A DNA stretch of 34,244 nt from JAFDVL01 sp043736395 (GTDB lineage Bacteria > Acidobacteriota > Blastocatellia > RBC074): positions 1-34,244 of the forward strand of contig JAYTCQ010000131.1 in the NCBI GenBank assembly GCA_043736395.1. Direction: 5' to 3'. Positions within the stretch are counted from its first letter, which is position 1. Every line of letters begins with the position of its first letter. The notes beneath the pieces are model-generated. The model made no database searches, was not told where the DNA came from, and saw nothing but the letters and a program-made list of their open reading frames with translations. This document shows positions 16,401 to 23,921 of the stretch, piece after piece. Both the position numbers and the translations under genes were made by a program.

Positions 16401-16570
16401 GCCATCCCCGGCGCAACCGTAAAAATAGTAACTTGATTGTTAGTGAGATCAGGAAAAGCATCTATCGGCAGCGAAGTTAGAGCGTAGAGACCTGCCCCTG
16501 CCAGCCCCAAAACAAGTGCGAAGACAAGGAGTCGTTGGTGAAGAGAAAATTCGATTAAAGCTTTAATCAT
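13475..16570 (-). CDS. czcA: Heavy-metal RND efflux pump, CzcA family
   Basis: Predicted 1031-aa inner-membrane proton-driven pump of the HME-RND family; the trimer would join CzcB and CzcC to move divalent metal ions across both membranes. The length is typical. The N-terminal helix is followed by FPDLTNNQVTIFTVAPG. The helix-4 signature DFGLIVDGAVVMIEN (Asp397, Asp403, Glu410) is the DFGxxxDGAxxxxEN form known for Zn/Co/Cd/Ni pumps rather than the DAxxxxEN form of Cu/Ag pumps. Two large periplasmic loops and twelve helices fit the pattern. It is the last gene of the operon, starting 9 nt after czcD. Exact metal range cannot be read from sequence alone. Confidence 0.93.
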   Translation of the reverse strand: MIKALIEFSLHQRLLVFALVLGLAGAGLYALTSLPIDAFPDLTNNQVTIFTVAPGMAAAEIEQLVTYPVESTMIGLRGTVEVRSISKFALSVVTIVFDDNVDIYFARQQITERLQEARSRLPQGVETSLGPLATPFGEISHYVLEGKNKTAMELRTLQEFVVKPQLRTIPGVNDVSSWGGETQQYQVLVNPERMLAYNLTLRDVYQALADSNENFGGSYIERGAEGFTVRGLGRFEAANAEEDIRNVAIKSTTGVAIKVKDVAEVQIGAATRQGATSKDGKGEVMSGMVIMTRGESSKEVIGKVHERFRQIEKALPDGVKIIPFYEQTDLINRTIRTVATNLIEGGLLVIAVLFLFLWNIRASLIVAVIIPLSMLIAFIGMKAFGLTANLMSLGAVDFGLIVDGAVVMIENFISRLNNAPANPDATTATQAKNSRLNLIRDSALEVGKPIVFGIIIIIAVYLPLFALEGLEGRMFRPMALTVCCALIGALALTLLLVPMLGSLVLRPHKHGLHEKLMLGMQAIYHRALKVVMQWRMLTVGLSLLAVVVTVISMSRLGTEFMPRLDEGQFLIETRRLPSVSMTQSVNISQMVEQALLTFPEVNNVVTKLGRPEPAIDQMGIYQADVYVLLKPPAEWKTAKTREGLIEAFDKKLKDVPGIAYNFTQPLEMRMDEVISGVRADVAVKLFGDDFEQLQQNAERIQKVLERVPGAADVQVETLGGAGELQIKIKRDEMARYGLHVTDIKQVIETAMGGQIATAVIDGRRQIDVVVKVPEARRRDNQSILSLLLPTPNGERISLGQVATITTTEGPEVINREDAQRRLVIQSNVRGRDIGSFVADAQKQIEKEIKLPTGYFLTWGGEFENQQRAMKRLYIVVPIAILLIFLLLYSMFNSLKYATLIIANLPFALVGGVAALWLRDLDLSLSASVGFIALFGVAVLNGVVMVSYINQLRESGKAVHEAVLDGASSRLRPVLMTALVASLGFIPMALSTAPGAEVQRPLATVVIGGLITSTLLTLFVLPTLYEWISKEK

Positions 16571-16579
16571 GGATGAATA

Positions 16580-17470
16580 TCAAAGGTGCGTTTCATGCGC
16601 AGCGCAGCCCTGTTTTTCTACTTGAATCGTAGTGTGGGAGATTTTGAAATCGTGGGTGGCGCATTCCTGAACCCGGGCTAAAACCTCATCGTGTAATGCA
16701 CCATCAGCTAAGACGGCATGGACGCTCATGGCATTGATGCCGGAGGTCAGCGTCCAGACATGCAAATCGTGAATGCCGACGACTCCGGCAACTTTATTCA
16801 TCGCTCCGCGTAACGCGACAAGATTTACGTCAGATGGAGTACCTTCCAGTAAGATGCCAACCGCTTCACGCAGTAAGAGCCAGGTACGTGGAAAAATGAA
16901 TAGACCAATACCCGCCGAAATTAACGGATCGGCGTAATACCAGCCGGTCGTCAACATAATGACAGCCGCGATGATGACTCCCACCGAAGTCAACATATCA
17001 GAGAGAACTTCAAAATATGCGCCTTTCATGTTCAGGCTTTCTTCTGAGCCTTCACGCAAAATAAAAACGCCCGCGATATTGATAATTAATCCGATGACTG
17101 CAATTACGAGCATCTCTTTGCTTTCAACTTCGGGAGGCTGACGAAAGCGTTGGTAGGCTTCATAAAGAATGTAGAGCGAAATTCCTATTAAAATGACAGC
17201 ATTGGTCAGCGCGGCTAAAATCTCGACGCGATAATAGCCGTATGTTTTTTCCGGTGTGGCAGGACGTTCGGCAAATTTGATAGCCAATAACGCTAAGCCC
17301 AGCCCAGCCACATCTGTCAGCATATGTCCGGCATCTGCCAACAATGCCAAACTGTTCGTGACGAAACCACCCACCACTTCAGCCAGCATATAAAAAGAAG
17401 TAAGCCCAAAAACAAGCATGAGTTTTTTCTTGTTTGTGCTCCCGCCAGATTGTCCATGCGCGTGTGCCAT
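16580..17470 (-). CDS. czcD: Cation diffusion facilitator, CzcD-like
   Basis: Predicted 296-aa CDF antiporter that exports Zn2+ and related ions from cytoplasm to periplasm. It has a short His-containing N-terminus (MAHAHGQ), six hydrophobic helices, the helix-2 metal site ADAGHMLTD (His49, Asp53), and a cytoplasmic C-terminal domain with GIHDLHVWTLTSGINAMSVH. The helix-5 site reads EVLSD (Glu154, Asp158) where the better-known ZitB/CzcD proteins have HxxxD. Its SD (AGGAGT) is formed by the last codons and stop of czcB, 8 nt upstream. Lying between czcB and czcA, it would feed periplasmic metal to the CzcCBA pump. Confidence 0.93.
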   Translation of the reverse strand: MAHAHGQSGGSTNKKKLMLVFGLTSFYMLAEVVGGFVTNSLALLADAGHMLTDVAGLGLALLAIKFAERPATPEKTYGYYRVEILAALTNAVILIGISLYILYEAYQRFRQPPEVESKEMLVIAVIGLIINIAGVFILREGSEESLNMKGAYFEVLSDMLTSVGVIIAAVIMLTTGWYYADPLISAGIGLFIFPRTWLLLREAVGILLEGTPSDVNLVALRGAMNKVAGVVGIHDLHVWTLTSGINAMSVHAVLADGALHDEVLARVQECATHDFKISHTTIQVEKQGCAAHETHL

Positions 17471-17478
17471 TCTAAAAG

Positions 17479-18744
17479 TTACTCCTCTTCTAAGGCTCCT
17501 TTTAAGAGTTCCGTTTTAAGAAAAAAGCCACCTTTGGTGACGACGCGTTGACCGGATTGCAACCCGTTGGTGATTTCAATTTTATCTCCAATTTCGCGTC
17601 CTATTTCGACCACTTTCTTTTCAAAAGAATTGTCTGCGAGCGCGAGAAAAACGACTTTTTCGCCGTTGATGTCTTGGACGGCTTCGCGCGGGACAGCCAA
17701 TGTTGATGTGGTTGTGCCGCCGCTGATTTGCATCGTAGCGTACATCTCCGCCCGCAAATTTCCGCGTGGGTTATTGACCAGACAGCGCACCTGCATCGTC
17801 CGCGTTTCAGGATTCAATGCCGCACCAATGTGAATAACTTTGCCGCTGATGGTCGCGTCGCCGAGCGAAGGAACTTTGATGGATACGGCTTGCCCAATGC
17901 GAACAACTCCCGCATTTACTTCCGGCACTTCAGCAATCGCCCATAGCGTGGAAGAGTTGGTAATTTCCATCAAATCGGCGGCATCGCTGACGACTGAACC
18001 TTCTGTCACCAGGCGTTTGGTAACAACGCCGGAAAGAGTCGAACGAATTGCCACTTCATCGGGTGCGTCTTGATCTACGGCTAAATGTTCCAGAAATTCA
18101 GAGGCGCGTTCCAGCTCAGCTTTGATTAATTCGGTCTCAGCTTTGATGGCGACGACGTGAGCATTGGCCTGATCTACTTCGCGTTTGGCGATGGCCTTGG
18201 CTTCAAATAATCGGGTGGCGCGGTCGGCTTCTGCCTGCGCAAATGCCAATGCTTTTTCTTTCTCAACAATTGAAGCTTTGGCCTTGGCGACACTACCTCG
18301 CGCATCGGTTAATTCGTGGCTGTGAATGTGAACGAGGGTTTGACCTTTGCGAACAAAATCACCGACTTTGGCGAAGATGTGAACGACACGCCCGTCCACA
18401 AAGGTTCCCACGCGGACGGCAGCATCTTCGTTCATGGCTAAATGTCCGGTCGCGGTGAGGATTTGTCCGAGCGATTGCGAAGTGACTTCGGTGGTTTCGA
18501 GATTGGCACGTTTGAGGGCTTCAGGCGAAAGCTCGACACGATTGGTTGGTTCTTCTTCTTTGACCTCAGCGGCTTTTTCTTCTGATTTGGGCATCGCAGC
18601 GTTTTCAGCGGCGCGGCGCGGCATGAGCCACCAAAATAATAATCCTGCTGTGATGAGTGCGAGGATTATCAACGAAATTATTGTTTTTCGTACGTTTGTA
18701 GCAGGAGTAGTTTCGGCTACGGCTTCGCTTTTTTCTTCCATCAT
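17479..18744 (-). CDS. czcB: RND periplasmic adaptor (membrane fusion protein), CzcB-like
   Basis: Predicted 421-aa adaptor linking the inner-membrane pump to the outer-membrane channel. One N-terminal membrane anchor lies at about residues 22-42, followed by an acidic linker. The lipoyl half-motifs are VGTFVDGRVVHIFAKVGDFV and a later IRSTLSGVVTKRLVTEGSVV; between them is a helical hairpin rich in Ala, Glu and Lys (about 155-225). Beta-barrel and membrane-proximal domains include VPREAVQDINGEKVVFLA. The start overlaps the czcC stop as ATGATG/TGA, so coupling is likely; a weak AAAGG precedes it. The second of the two ATGs would also be in frame. Confidence 0.92.
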   Translation of the reverse strand: MMEEKSEAVAETTPATNVRKTIISLIILALITAGLLFWWLMPRRAAENAAMPKSEEKAAEVKEEEPTNRVELSPEALKRANLETTEVTSQSLGQILTATGHLAMNEDAAVRVGTFVDGRVVHIFAKVGDFVRKGQTLVHIHSHELTDARGSVAKAKASIVEKEKALAFAQAEADRATRLFEAKAIAKREVDQANAHVVAIKAETELIKAELERASEFLEHLAVDQDAPDEVAIRSTLSGVVTKRLVTEGSVVSDAADLMEITNSSTLWAIAEVPEVNAGVVRIGQAVSIKVPSLGDATISGKVIHIGAALNPETRTMQVRCLVNNPRGNLRAEMYATMQISGGTTTSTLAVPREAVQDINGEKVVFLALADNSFEKKVVEIGREIGDKIEITNGLQSGQRVVTKGGFFLKTELLKGALEEE

Positions 18745-20039
18745 TTTGGATCGCCTTTGACAATTTCGCGGGCGGGCAATCGTTCGATGCCAGCGGCACG
18801 TTCCAGTTCATGAATTGACAATTGATAATCGGCGAGAGCCTGAAAATAAAGCTCCTGCGCCTCTGTCCGCGTTCGTTGCGCGTCAATTAAATGTAGTAAA
18901 TCCGTCGCCCCTTCTCGGTACGCCGCCAGCGAAACCTGTTGCGACTCATCCGCATTTTTCAAGAATTCCAAACGCAGTGCTTCAATCTGTCTTTCGTTGG
19001 CTATGACGGTGCGACGTGCGGCGGTTAATTCTGCCAACACGATGGCGCGTTCAAAACGAAGCTCCGATTCGATCATTAAAATTTCAGAATTAGCGCGGGC
19101 GATGTTGCCCTGATTTTTATTGAAAAGCGGCAGCGGAATATTCAGCGCACCATAAAGCGCATTGTCTAAGCCATTGCGTTTGTAACCAAATGAAGCCGTA
19201 ATGTCGGGCTTTGCCAGTGCCTGTTCCAAGCGCAATCCAGCTTGTGCTTTTTCCAAACGAGCTTCGATAACTTTGATATTTGATCGTCGCAGCGCAGCTT
19301 CCTGCAATGCCACCGCATTCAGAGAAACGGTTTTGAATTCCAAACGTTCTGCCAGATCGAAATCCGTTTCAAATGAATTTTCGCCCATCGCTTTCAACAA
19401 AGAAATTTTGGCGCGGTCATATTCGATCATCGTTTTGCGGGCGGCGTATTCAATGCGCTGCGCTTCAAGGCGCGTTTTGATGAGATCGCCTTCGGCAGTG
19501 TAACCGGCGTTGACGCGTACTTCATTGAGCTTCACGAGTTGTGAAAGTTGATTAATATTTTCGCGCAGGAAATCAATTTTTTCGCGGGCAATGGCGGCTT
19601 GCTGATAAGCAGTTTTGACTTCGTAAACCAGTTGACGTTCGAGAGCTTCGGCTTCGACTCTGGCAATGTTGATGGCGCGTTCGGCATTCGCGCGGCGCAG
19701 TTCGCGTTTGTTGCCGCGTTCCACTGTATGCGAAAAATAAGCGAACCAGTCAATCGTGCGCTTGAATCCAAATCCGCCTTCGGGTGGATCAAGTGGAAAA
19801 TTTTCTCCGCTGATGGTCAGTGTCGGATTCGGTCGCATCTCAGCTTCGATCAATTCGCCTTCGAACATGGCGGTACGCTGTTTGGCGACGACGAGCAATG
19901 GATGATTTTGACGAGCGCGTTGTACGGCTTCATTGAGCGTGAGTGAGTTTGGCACAGTTGTTTGCGCCCACGCCGGATGCGCGAGAGAAAAAATACAAAT
20001 GACAATAATGGGGCGAATCAGAAGAAAGTAATTCGACAT
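18741..20039 (-). CDS. czcC: Outer-membrane efflux channel, CzcC/TolC family
   Basis: Predicted 432-aa outer-membrane factor. The start at 20039 gives a signal peptide ending in HPAWAQ; the open frame extends upstream to 20204 only because it overlaps the kinase gene in another frame. Two TolC-type repeats are visible, each with long Ala/Glu/Arg-rich helices: SLTLNEAVQRARQNHPLL begins the first; the second ends DLLHLIDAQRTRTEAQELYFQALADYQ when read through its conserved segment in two parts (DLLHLIDAQRTRTEAQ and YFQALADYQ). It is the first gene of the czcC-czcB-czcD-czcA set. A promoter-like TTGTCT-N16-TATACT sits just upstream, so it can probably be transcribed independently of the regulator genes. 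Confidence 0.9.
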   Translation of the reverse strand: MSNYFLLIRPIIVICIFSLAHPAWAQTTVPNSLTLNEAVQRARQNHPLLVVAKQRTAMFEGELIEAEMRPNPTLTISGENFPLDPPEGGFGFKRTIDWFAYFSHTVERGNKRELRRANAERAINIARVEAEALERQLVYEVKTAYQQAAIAREKIDFLRENINQLSQLVKLNEVRVNAGYTAEGDLIKTRLEAQRIEYAARKTMIEYDRAKISLLKAMGENSFETDFDLAERLEFKTVSLNAVALQEAALRRSNIKVIEARLEKAQAGLRLEQALAKPDITASFGYKRNGLDNALYGALNIPLPLFNKNQGNIARANSEILMIESELRFERAIVLAELTAARRTVIANERQIEALRLEFLKNADESQQVSLAAYREGATDLLHLIDAQRTRTEAQELYFQALADYQLSIHELERAAGIERLPAREIVKGDPK

Positions 20040-20048
20040 TGCCGGGGA

Positions 20049-20076
20049 AGTATACTCATGCAAGATGAACAGACAA
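20049..20076 (-). promoter_or_regulatory. Putative promoter of czcCBDA
   Basis: On the minus strand: TTGTCT (20076-20071), 16 nt, TATACT (20054-20049), then 9 nt and the czcC ATG at 20039. No SD is present, consistent with leaderless initiation. Lying in the 100-nt gap after the kinase gene, this is the natural place for response-regulator control, but no convincing direct-repeat operator is seen. Confidence 0.4.
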
Positions 20077-20139
20077 TGAATTGCAATAAAAACAACTCTG
20101 AAAGTGCGAACAATCCAGCGCACTCTAAACGCTTCACGC

Positions 20140-21558
20140 TTATTCTCGCGGTAATGACACAATAAATTTACTGCCGAGTCCAAGATTGCTTTCCAGCGTA
20201 ACATTACCGTGATGCACTTCAGCTACCCATTTGACGATTGGTAAGCCGAGACCGCTGCCGCCTTCGGTCCGCGTTCGCGTTTTGTCTACCCGGTAGAAAC
20301 GGTCAAAGACATGTGCCGCAGCTTCCGCCGGAATACCGATGCCATTGTCGCTTACGCAAATTTGAATTTGCTTAGGTTCATCGGTAAGTTTGACGCGCAC
20401 GATGCCGCCCTGTGGCGTGTATTTGATGGCATTGTCGAGCAAATTCAAAATCATGCGCCGCAGTAAATCTTCGTCACCGCTGAATTCAGTATCTTCATCG
20501 TAGGTGAAGATGACAGCAATATTTTTGCTGCCAGCCAGCGTTTGCACGGTACGGCAACATTCCTCGACCAAATCGTTCAAATAAATTTCAGTGTAGAGTA
20601 ATTTGTGTTCACCTGCGTCGGCGCGAGCGAGCGACAACATATCGTCCACGATGCGCGACAAACGTGTTGCTTCGTCGCGGACGATGCCAATGGTTTCTTG
20701 ATATTCGCGTGATGTTCGTGGCTGTGATAACGCAACATCGGCTTCGCCGCGAATGATGGCGAGCGGCGTCCGCAATTCGTGCGAAGCATCCGCCGTAAAT
20801 TTGCGCAAACCGTCAAACGATCCATTCACGCGTGCCAGCAATGAATTGAACACCGTCGCGAGGCGTCCTAATTCATCGCTCTGGTTTCGCACCTGTAAGC
20901 GTTCATGCAAATTGTTGGCGTTGATTTGTTCGGCTTGGGCAGACATTGCCGCAACCGGAGCCAAGCTTTTTCGCGCGAGTAATGATCCTGCGATAGCGGC
21001 AATTAACAACATTATTGGAAGGCTGATGTAAAAAATCCGGCGCAGTCCGCGCAATTGCGCAATCACATCTTCGCGGCTTTCTGCTACGACAATAAAATAA
21101 TCCGTGCCTGCTTCGTTGATGTGCGTAATCGCCATGCGTCCGCCCTCAGTCCCAAACGTGTGGATCGTTTGAAGAATTGGTTTTTCGGAAAGTTTAGCGG
21201 TTGCCAGCACAGCCGCAGGCGGCAACACGACGGTGATTTCGCTGCTGAGTCTGGATTGCTGATCAAAATAATTTGCGCTTAAAATTTCGCGCTCAGTTAG
21301 CACCGCTAAATATGTATGAAGGGGTCGGAATTCGACGAACGTATGCGCCGTAGCGACTTTGGCATCGCCGTGATTTTCCAGCATTTGCCCTTGAAACCCG
21401 GCTGCCGCTGTCAGTGCTTTATCGGTGATAATGTGATCGAACCGCGCATCCATTTCGCGTGCGATGAGCCAATATAACCAACCGCTGAAAGCGATTAACA
21501 GCATCGCAAAAATTAATACCGACCAGAATGTCAGCCGCAGCCGCACACTATTGAACAT
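20140..21558 (-). CDS. Sensor histidine kinase (CzcS-like)
   Basis: Predicted 472-aa membrane kinase. Two membrane helices (about 13-33 and 178-197) enclose a periplasmic sensor of about 145 residues. A HAMP region follows, then the H-box FTADASHELRTPLA with His260, the N-box NLLDNAIKYTP, G1 DNGIGIP, the F-box FDRFYRVD, and G2 GSGLGLPIV. The ATG at 21558 is chosen over GTG 21567 because a GGAGG lies about 8 nt upstream and overlaps the GTG. It overlaps the regulator gene by 11 nt. Its place directly before the czc genes suggests it senses periplasmic metal, as CzcS and CusS do; this is inferred from context. Confidence 0.92.
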   Translation of the reverse strand: MFNSVRLRLTFWSVLIFAMLLIAFSGWLYWLIAREMDARFDHIITDKALTAAAGFQGQMLENHGDAKVATAHTFVEFRPLHTYLAVLTEREILSANYFDQQSRLSSEITVVLPPAAVLATAKLSEKPILQTIHTFGTEGGRMAITHINEAGTDYFIVVAESREDVIAQLRGLRRIFYISLPIMLLIAAIAGSLLARKSLAPVAAMSAQAEQINANNLHERLQVRNQSDELGRLATVFNSLLARVNGSFDGLRKFTADASHELRTPLAIIRGEADVALSQPRTSREYQETIGIVRDEATRLSRIVDDMLSLARADAGEHKLLYTEIYLNDLVEECCRTVQTLAGSKNIAVIFTYDEDTEFSGDEDLLRRMILNLLDNAIKYTPQGGIVRVKLTDEPKQIQICVSDNGIGIPAEAAAHVFDRFYRVDKTRTRTEGGSGLGLPIVKWVAEVHHGNVTLESNLGLGSKFIVSLPRE

Positions 21559-22243
21559 CCTCTTCACCTCCGTTGGCGTCGAGCAAATATCCTGCGCCGC
21601 GCCGTGTATGAATCAATTGTGGCCTAAAGCCGTCATCAATTTTTCGGCGCAATCGTCGCACATACACATCAATCACATTCGAAGCCGGATCAAAATTTTC
21701 ATCCCAAACGTGCTCAGCAATTTCGTCGCGCCCCAGCAATTGCCCGGAGCGCAACACGAAAAATTCCAGCAAGGCATATTCTTTAGTCGTGAGGTTAATG
21801 AGCGAGCCATTACGCGTGGCGGTGTGGCTGGAAGTATTCAAAACAAGATCAGCGATTTGCAAAACGTCCCGGCGCAAATCCTTTGATTTACGACGCAACA
21901 AAGCGCGCACGCGAGCCAGCAATTCTTTGAACTCAAACGGTTTCACCAAATAATCATCTGCTCCGCTGTCTAACCCCAGAACTCGATCATCTACGTCATC
22001 ACGCGCTGTCAACATCAGGACAGGCGTCCGAATTTCCTGCCCGCGCAATTCGCGGCACACCGCGAAACCGTCTTTTTTCGGCAACATCACATCCAGAATA
22101 ATCACGTCGTAATCGTTGATTGCCACGCGATAAAGCGCATCTTCGCCATCCGCCGAAATGTCTACGGCGTAGCTCTGTTCGCGCAATCCTTTAGAAATAA
22201 AATGCGCGACGCGAGGTTCGTCTTCGACTAATAATAACCGCAT
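21548..22243 (-). CDS. OmpR/PhoB-family response regulator (CzcR-like)
   Basis: Predicted 231-aa DNA-binding regulator. The receiver domain begins MRLLLVEDEPRVA, carries the phosphoacceptor Asp51 in VIILDVMLPKKDG, and the conserved Lys101 in DDYLVKPFEF. The winged-helix domain runs from about 125 to 222, with TTKEYALLEFFVLRSG and VDVYVRRLRRKID. The ATG at 22243 is chosen because it begins the receiver domain; the longer open frame upstream reaches into the methyltransferase gene. It is translated together with the overlapping kinase gene and probably activates the efflux operon. Confidence 0.93.
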   Translation of the reverse strand: MRLLLVEDEPRVAHFISKGLREQSYAVDISADGEDALYRVAINDYDVIILDVMLPKKDGFAVCRELRGQEIRTPVLMLTARDDVDDRVLGLDSGADDYLVKPFEFKELLARVRALLRRKSKDLRRDVLQIADLVLNTSSHTATRNGSLINLTTKEYALLEFFVLRSGQLLGRDEIAEHVWDENFDPASNVIDVYVRRLRRKIDDGFRPQLIHTRRGAGYLLDANGGEEDVQ

Positions 22244-22265
22244 AGTTCTATCATTTTTCAAACAT

Positions 22266-22949
22266 TTAGTTTGAAAAAATCCGCAGCATTTGATTGCCAC
22301 CTTTTTGAAATTCGTAATTTACCTGTTCAAGAGAAGTTTGGATGCCTTTGTTTTTTAATGCAAGACGGATCGGGTTCAGATGTTGTGATTCATTTCCGGT
22401 TAAATCCAGTAACGGAAAGACGCGCACGTCATGAGCCACACGACATAATTCCAGCAACGCTGCGAGGTGAAAATCGAAAGAGAGCAGATTAGAATATAAA
22501 AACAGAAGGTGCGAACAAATCGCTACATCAAATGCATGATCCTTGAAGGCAAGTTTTGGCAACTCGCCAATCTGATACCTTCCATCCTGCTTTCCGGCTT
22601 CGTAATCCACTAAAAAATTTTGCAGTGCAACAGTCCGGTTCGTTAATAAATCCTGACTATTTTTATGAAAGCTCCACGACCATTTTTCCGGCGAAGCTTC
22701 AACTGCAGCCATGATATTTTCTCGCACTGCTTCAAATCGTGCCTGAATTTCTGCGGCGGAAAATTCGTAGACAGGATCAATTGAAATTACGTTTCCTCCA
22801 CTTGCCGTCCATTCTGCATTGAAGCTGGCAGGGCCGTCTCCGCAGCCGAGAATTTTTAGATTTTTGTCAGCTTCGGTCAGCGCAAACATTAATTCATATT
22901 CGCGCAGTGTGCGTCCCCAGGGAATAATTTCTTGTAAGAGCATTGGCAT
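22266..22949 (-). CDS. Class I SAM-dependent methyltransferase-like protein
   Basis: Predicted 227-aa protein. The segment LKILGCGDGPASFNAEW matches methyltransferase motif I (SAM binding), followed by VISIDPVYEFS with an acidic residue at the end of strand 2, and FDVAICSHLLFLYS for strand 4. The opening LLQEIIPWGRTLREYELMFAL is characteristic of a family also seen in cyanobacteria. No substrate is known to me. The start at 22949 is supported by a TATAGT box 10 nt upstream; 22943 is an alternative ATG. It lies 22 nt upstream of the response regulator on the same strand, so its promoter may also drive the two-component genes. Confidence 0.75.
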   Translation of the reverse strand: MPMLLQEIIPWGRTLREYELMFALTEADKNLKILGCGDGPASFNAEWTASGGNVISIDPVYEFSAAEIQARFEAVRENIMAAVEASPEKWSWSFHKNSQDLLTNRTVALQNFLVDYEAGKQDGRYQIGELPKLAFKDHAFDVAICSHLLFLYSNLLSFDFHLAALLELCRVAHDVRVFPLLDLTGNESQHLNPIRLALKNKGIQTSLEQVNYEFQKGGNQMLRIFSN

Positions 22950-22959
22950 AAGACTCAGA

Positions 22960-22988
22960 ACTATACTGAGCGTCGTCAGATCAATCAA
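22960..22988 (-). promoter_or_regulatory. Putative promoter of the methyltransferase-regulator-kinase genes
   Basis: Minus strand: TTGATT (22988-22983), 17 nt, TATAGT (22965-22960), 10 nt, ATG 22949. Good match to sigma70 consensus (4/6 and 5/6); leader close to zero. Confidence 0.45.
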
Positions 22989-23123
22989 ATGCTGCACCGA
23001 TTTGCGTGAAAGTCGCTTCTGCGCTATACCAGTGAAGCTATCTAACTTTACAAATATTCAAACTATAAATTCCAACTGGGAAGACTGAAAAAGTCCCGTT
23101 CTCAGTTCTTGATTGGAGCAAAC

Positions 23124-23531
23124 ATGAGTACTTTTTATCAAATTCTATTCACGGCGCATGCGCATTTTCGTTGGATTGTCGTGCTCGTCGCGATTATTGC
23201 CCTGATCGTTTTTCTACTCACCTGGCTGGGTAAAAAAGACGATGGAAAACTGGATCGTACTTTAATGGCAATCTTCCTGGGTTGCGTAGATTTGCAATGG
23301 CTGATGGGCTTGATTTTATTGATCCTGCGGGCAACATCGACAGGTTTAGCCCGGCAACATTATGAACACGCGTTCATCTTGACACTGGCGTTAATCCTGG
23401 GACATTTTTCTGCGAAGTGGAAAGGTTCTCCGGCAACTCTACGCGCTCGAAATTATTTATTTGTGACGATTGGCATGATCCTGTTGATTATTGTCGGCGT
23501 CGCTAGATACCCGAACGGCTGGTCTGTCTAA
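23124..23531 (+). CDS. Small four-helix membrane protein, unknown function
   Basis: Predicted 135-aa integral membrane protein with four hydrophobic segments. The start at 23124 has GGAG (23115-23118) 5 nt upstream. Histidines at conserved-looking places (TAHAHFRWIVVL in helix 1, HYEHAFILTLALILGH in helix 3) recall small membrane proteins common in Bacteroidetes and often loosely named cytochrome b-like; haem binding is possible but unproven. It is divergent from the methyltransferase gene and is followed directly by a long inverted repeat. The function is not recognised. Confidence 0.7.
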   Translation: MSTFYQILFTAHAHFRWIVVLVAIIALIVFLLTWLGKKDDGKLDRTLMAIFLGCVDLQWLMGLILLILRATSTGLARQHYEHAFILTLALILGHFSAKWKGSPATLRARNYLFVTIGMILLIIVGVARYPNGWSV

Positions 23532-23532
23532 C

Positions 23533-23613
23533 GAAACTTCCCCGCCTGCACTTTCTGCCCACAGAACGCAATCTTTAACAGATCGTGGGTAGAAAGTGCG
23601 GCGGGGAAGTTTC
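23533..23613. repeat. Near-perfect 30-bp inverted repeat, possible bidirectional terminator
   Basis: Arms 23533-23562 and 23585-23613 pair over 29-30 nt with one mismatch and one single-base gap; the loop is 22 nt. It starts 2 nt after the stop of the membrane protein gene and ends 4 nt before the stop of the convergent small gene, an ideal place for a terminator, though there is no U-run. It also marks the edge of the G+C-rich block. Confidence 0.7.
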
Positions 23614-23616
23614 CAT

Positions 23617-23832
23617 TCAGGTCACGACACCTCTACGGCAGCCGCCTGACACTTGCGCCAGCACGCGCTGGTTATCCGTACTGCTCAGCAACAGCAGGCA
23701 GACGACTGCTGCTGTCACTACACTTGTCAGGCTTGTTTTCAGCCTGCGCACGGAGCGCAGGCTGCGGGGATTCGGGTTGATTGCTGACTGCCGCGTGATG
23801 GTCAGCACAGTGGTTTTGCTTCTTCGTAACAT
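23617..23832 (-). CDS. Small putative exported or membrane protein
   Basis: A possible 71-aa product. The basic N-terminus (MLRRSKTT...) is followed by a hydrophobic stretch (SVVTAAVVCLLLLSS) and an LAQ site suited to signal peptidase I. An AAAGG lies upstream of the ATG at suitable distance. It is third in line on the minus strand after two other genes for exported proteins, with an 89-nt gap. After cleavage only about 12 residues would remain, so it may be a remnant of a longer secreted protein. No family recognised. Confidence 0.4.
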   Translation of the reverse strand: MLRRSKTTVLTITRQSAINPNPRSLRSVRRLKTSLTSVVTAAVVCLLLLSSTDNQRVLAQVSGGCRRGVVT

Positions 23833-23921
23833 AGGTTTGACCTTTCTCGGTAGTCGAGCATTTCCGCTCTGGGTTTGAGTTCAGATTTATCTGTTCACAT
23901 TCATTTGCCTGCTTGTCAGAG

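Noticed and set aside
20040..20204. N-terminal extension of czcC overlapping the kinase gene
   Set aside because: The signal peptide begins at 20039 and a promoter-like sequence lies within the extension.
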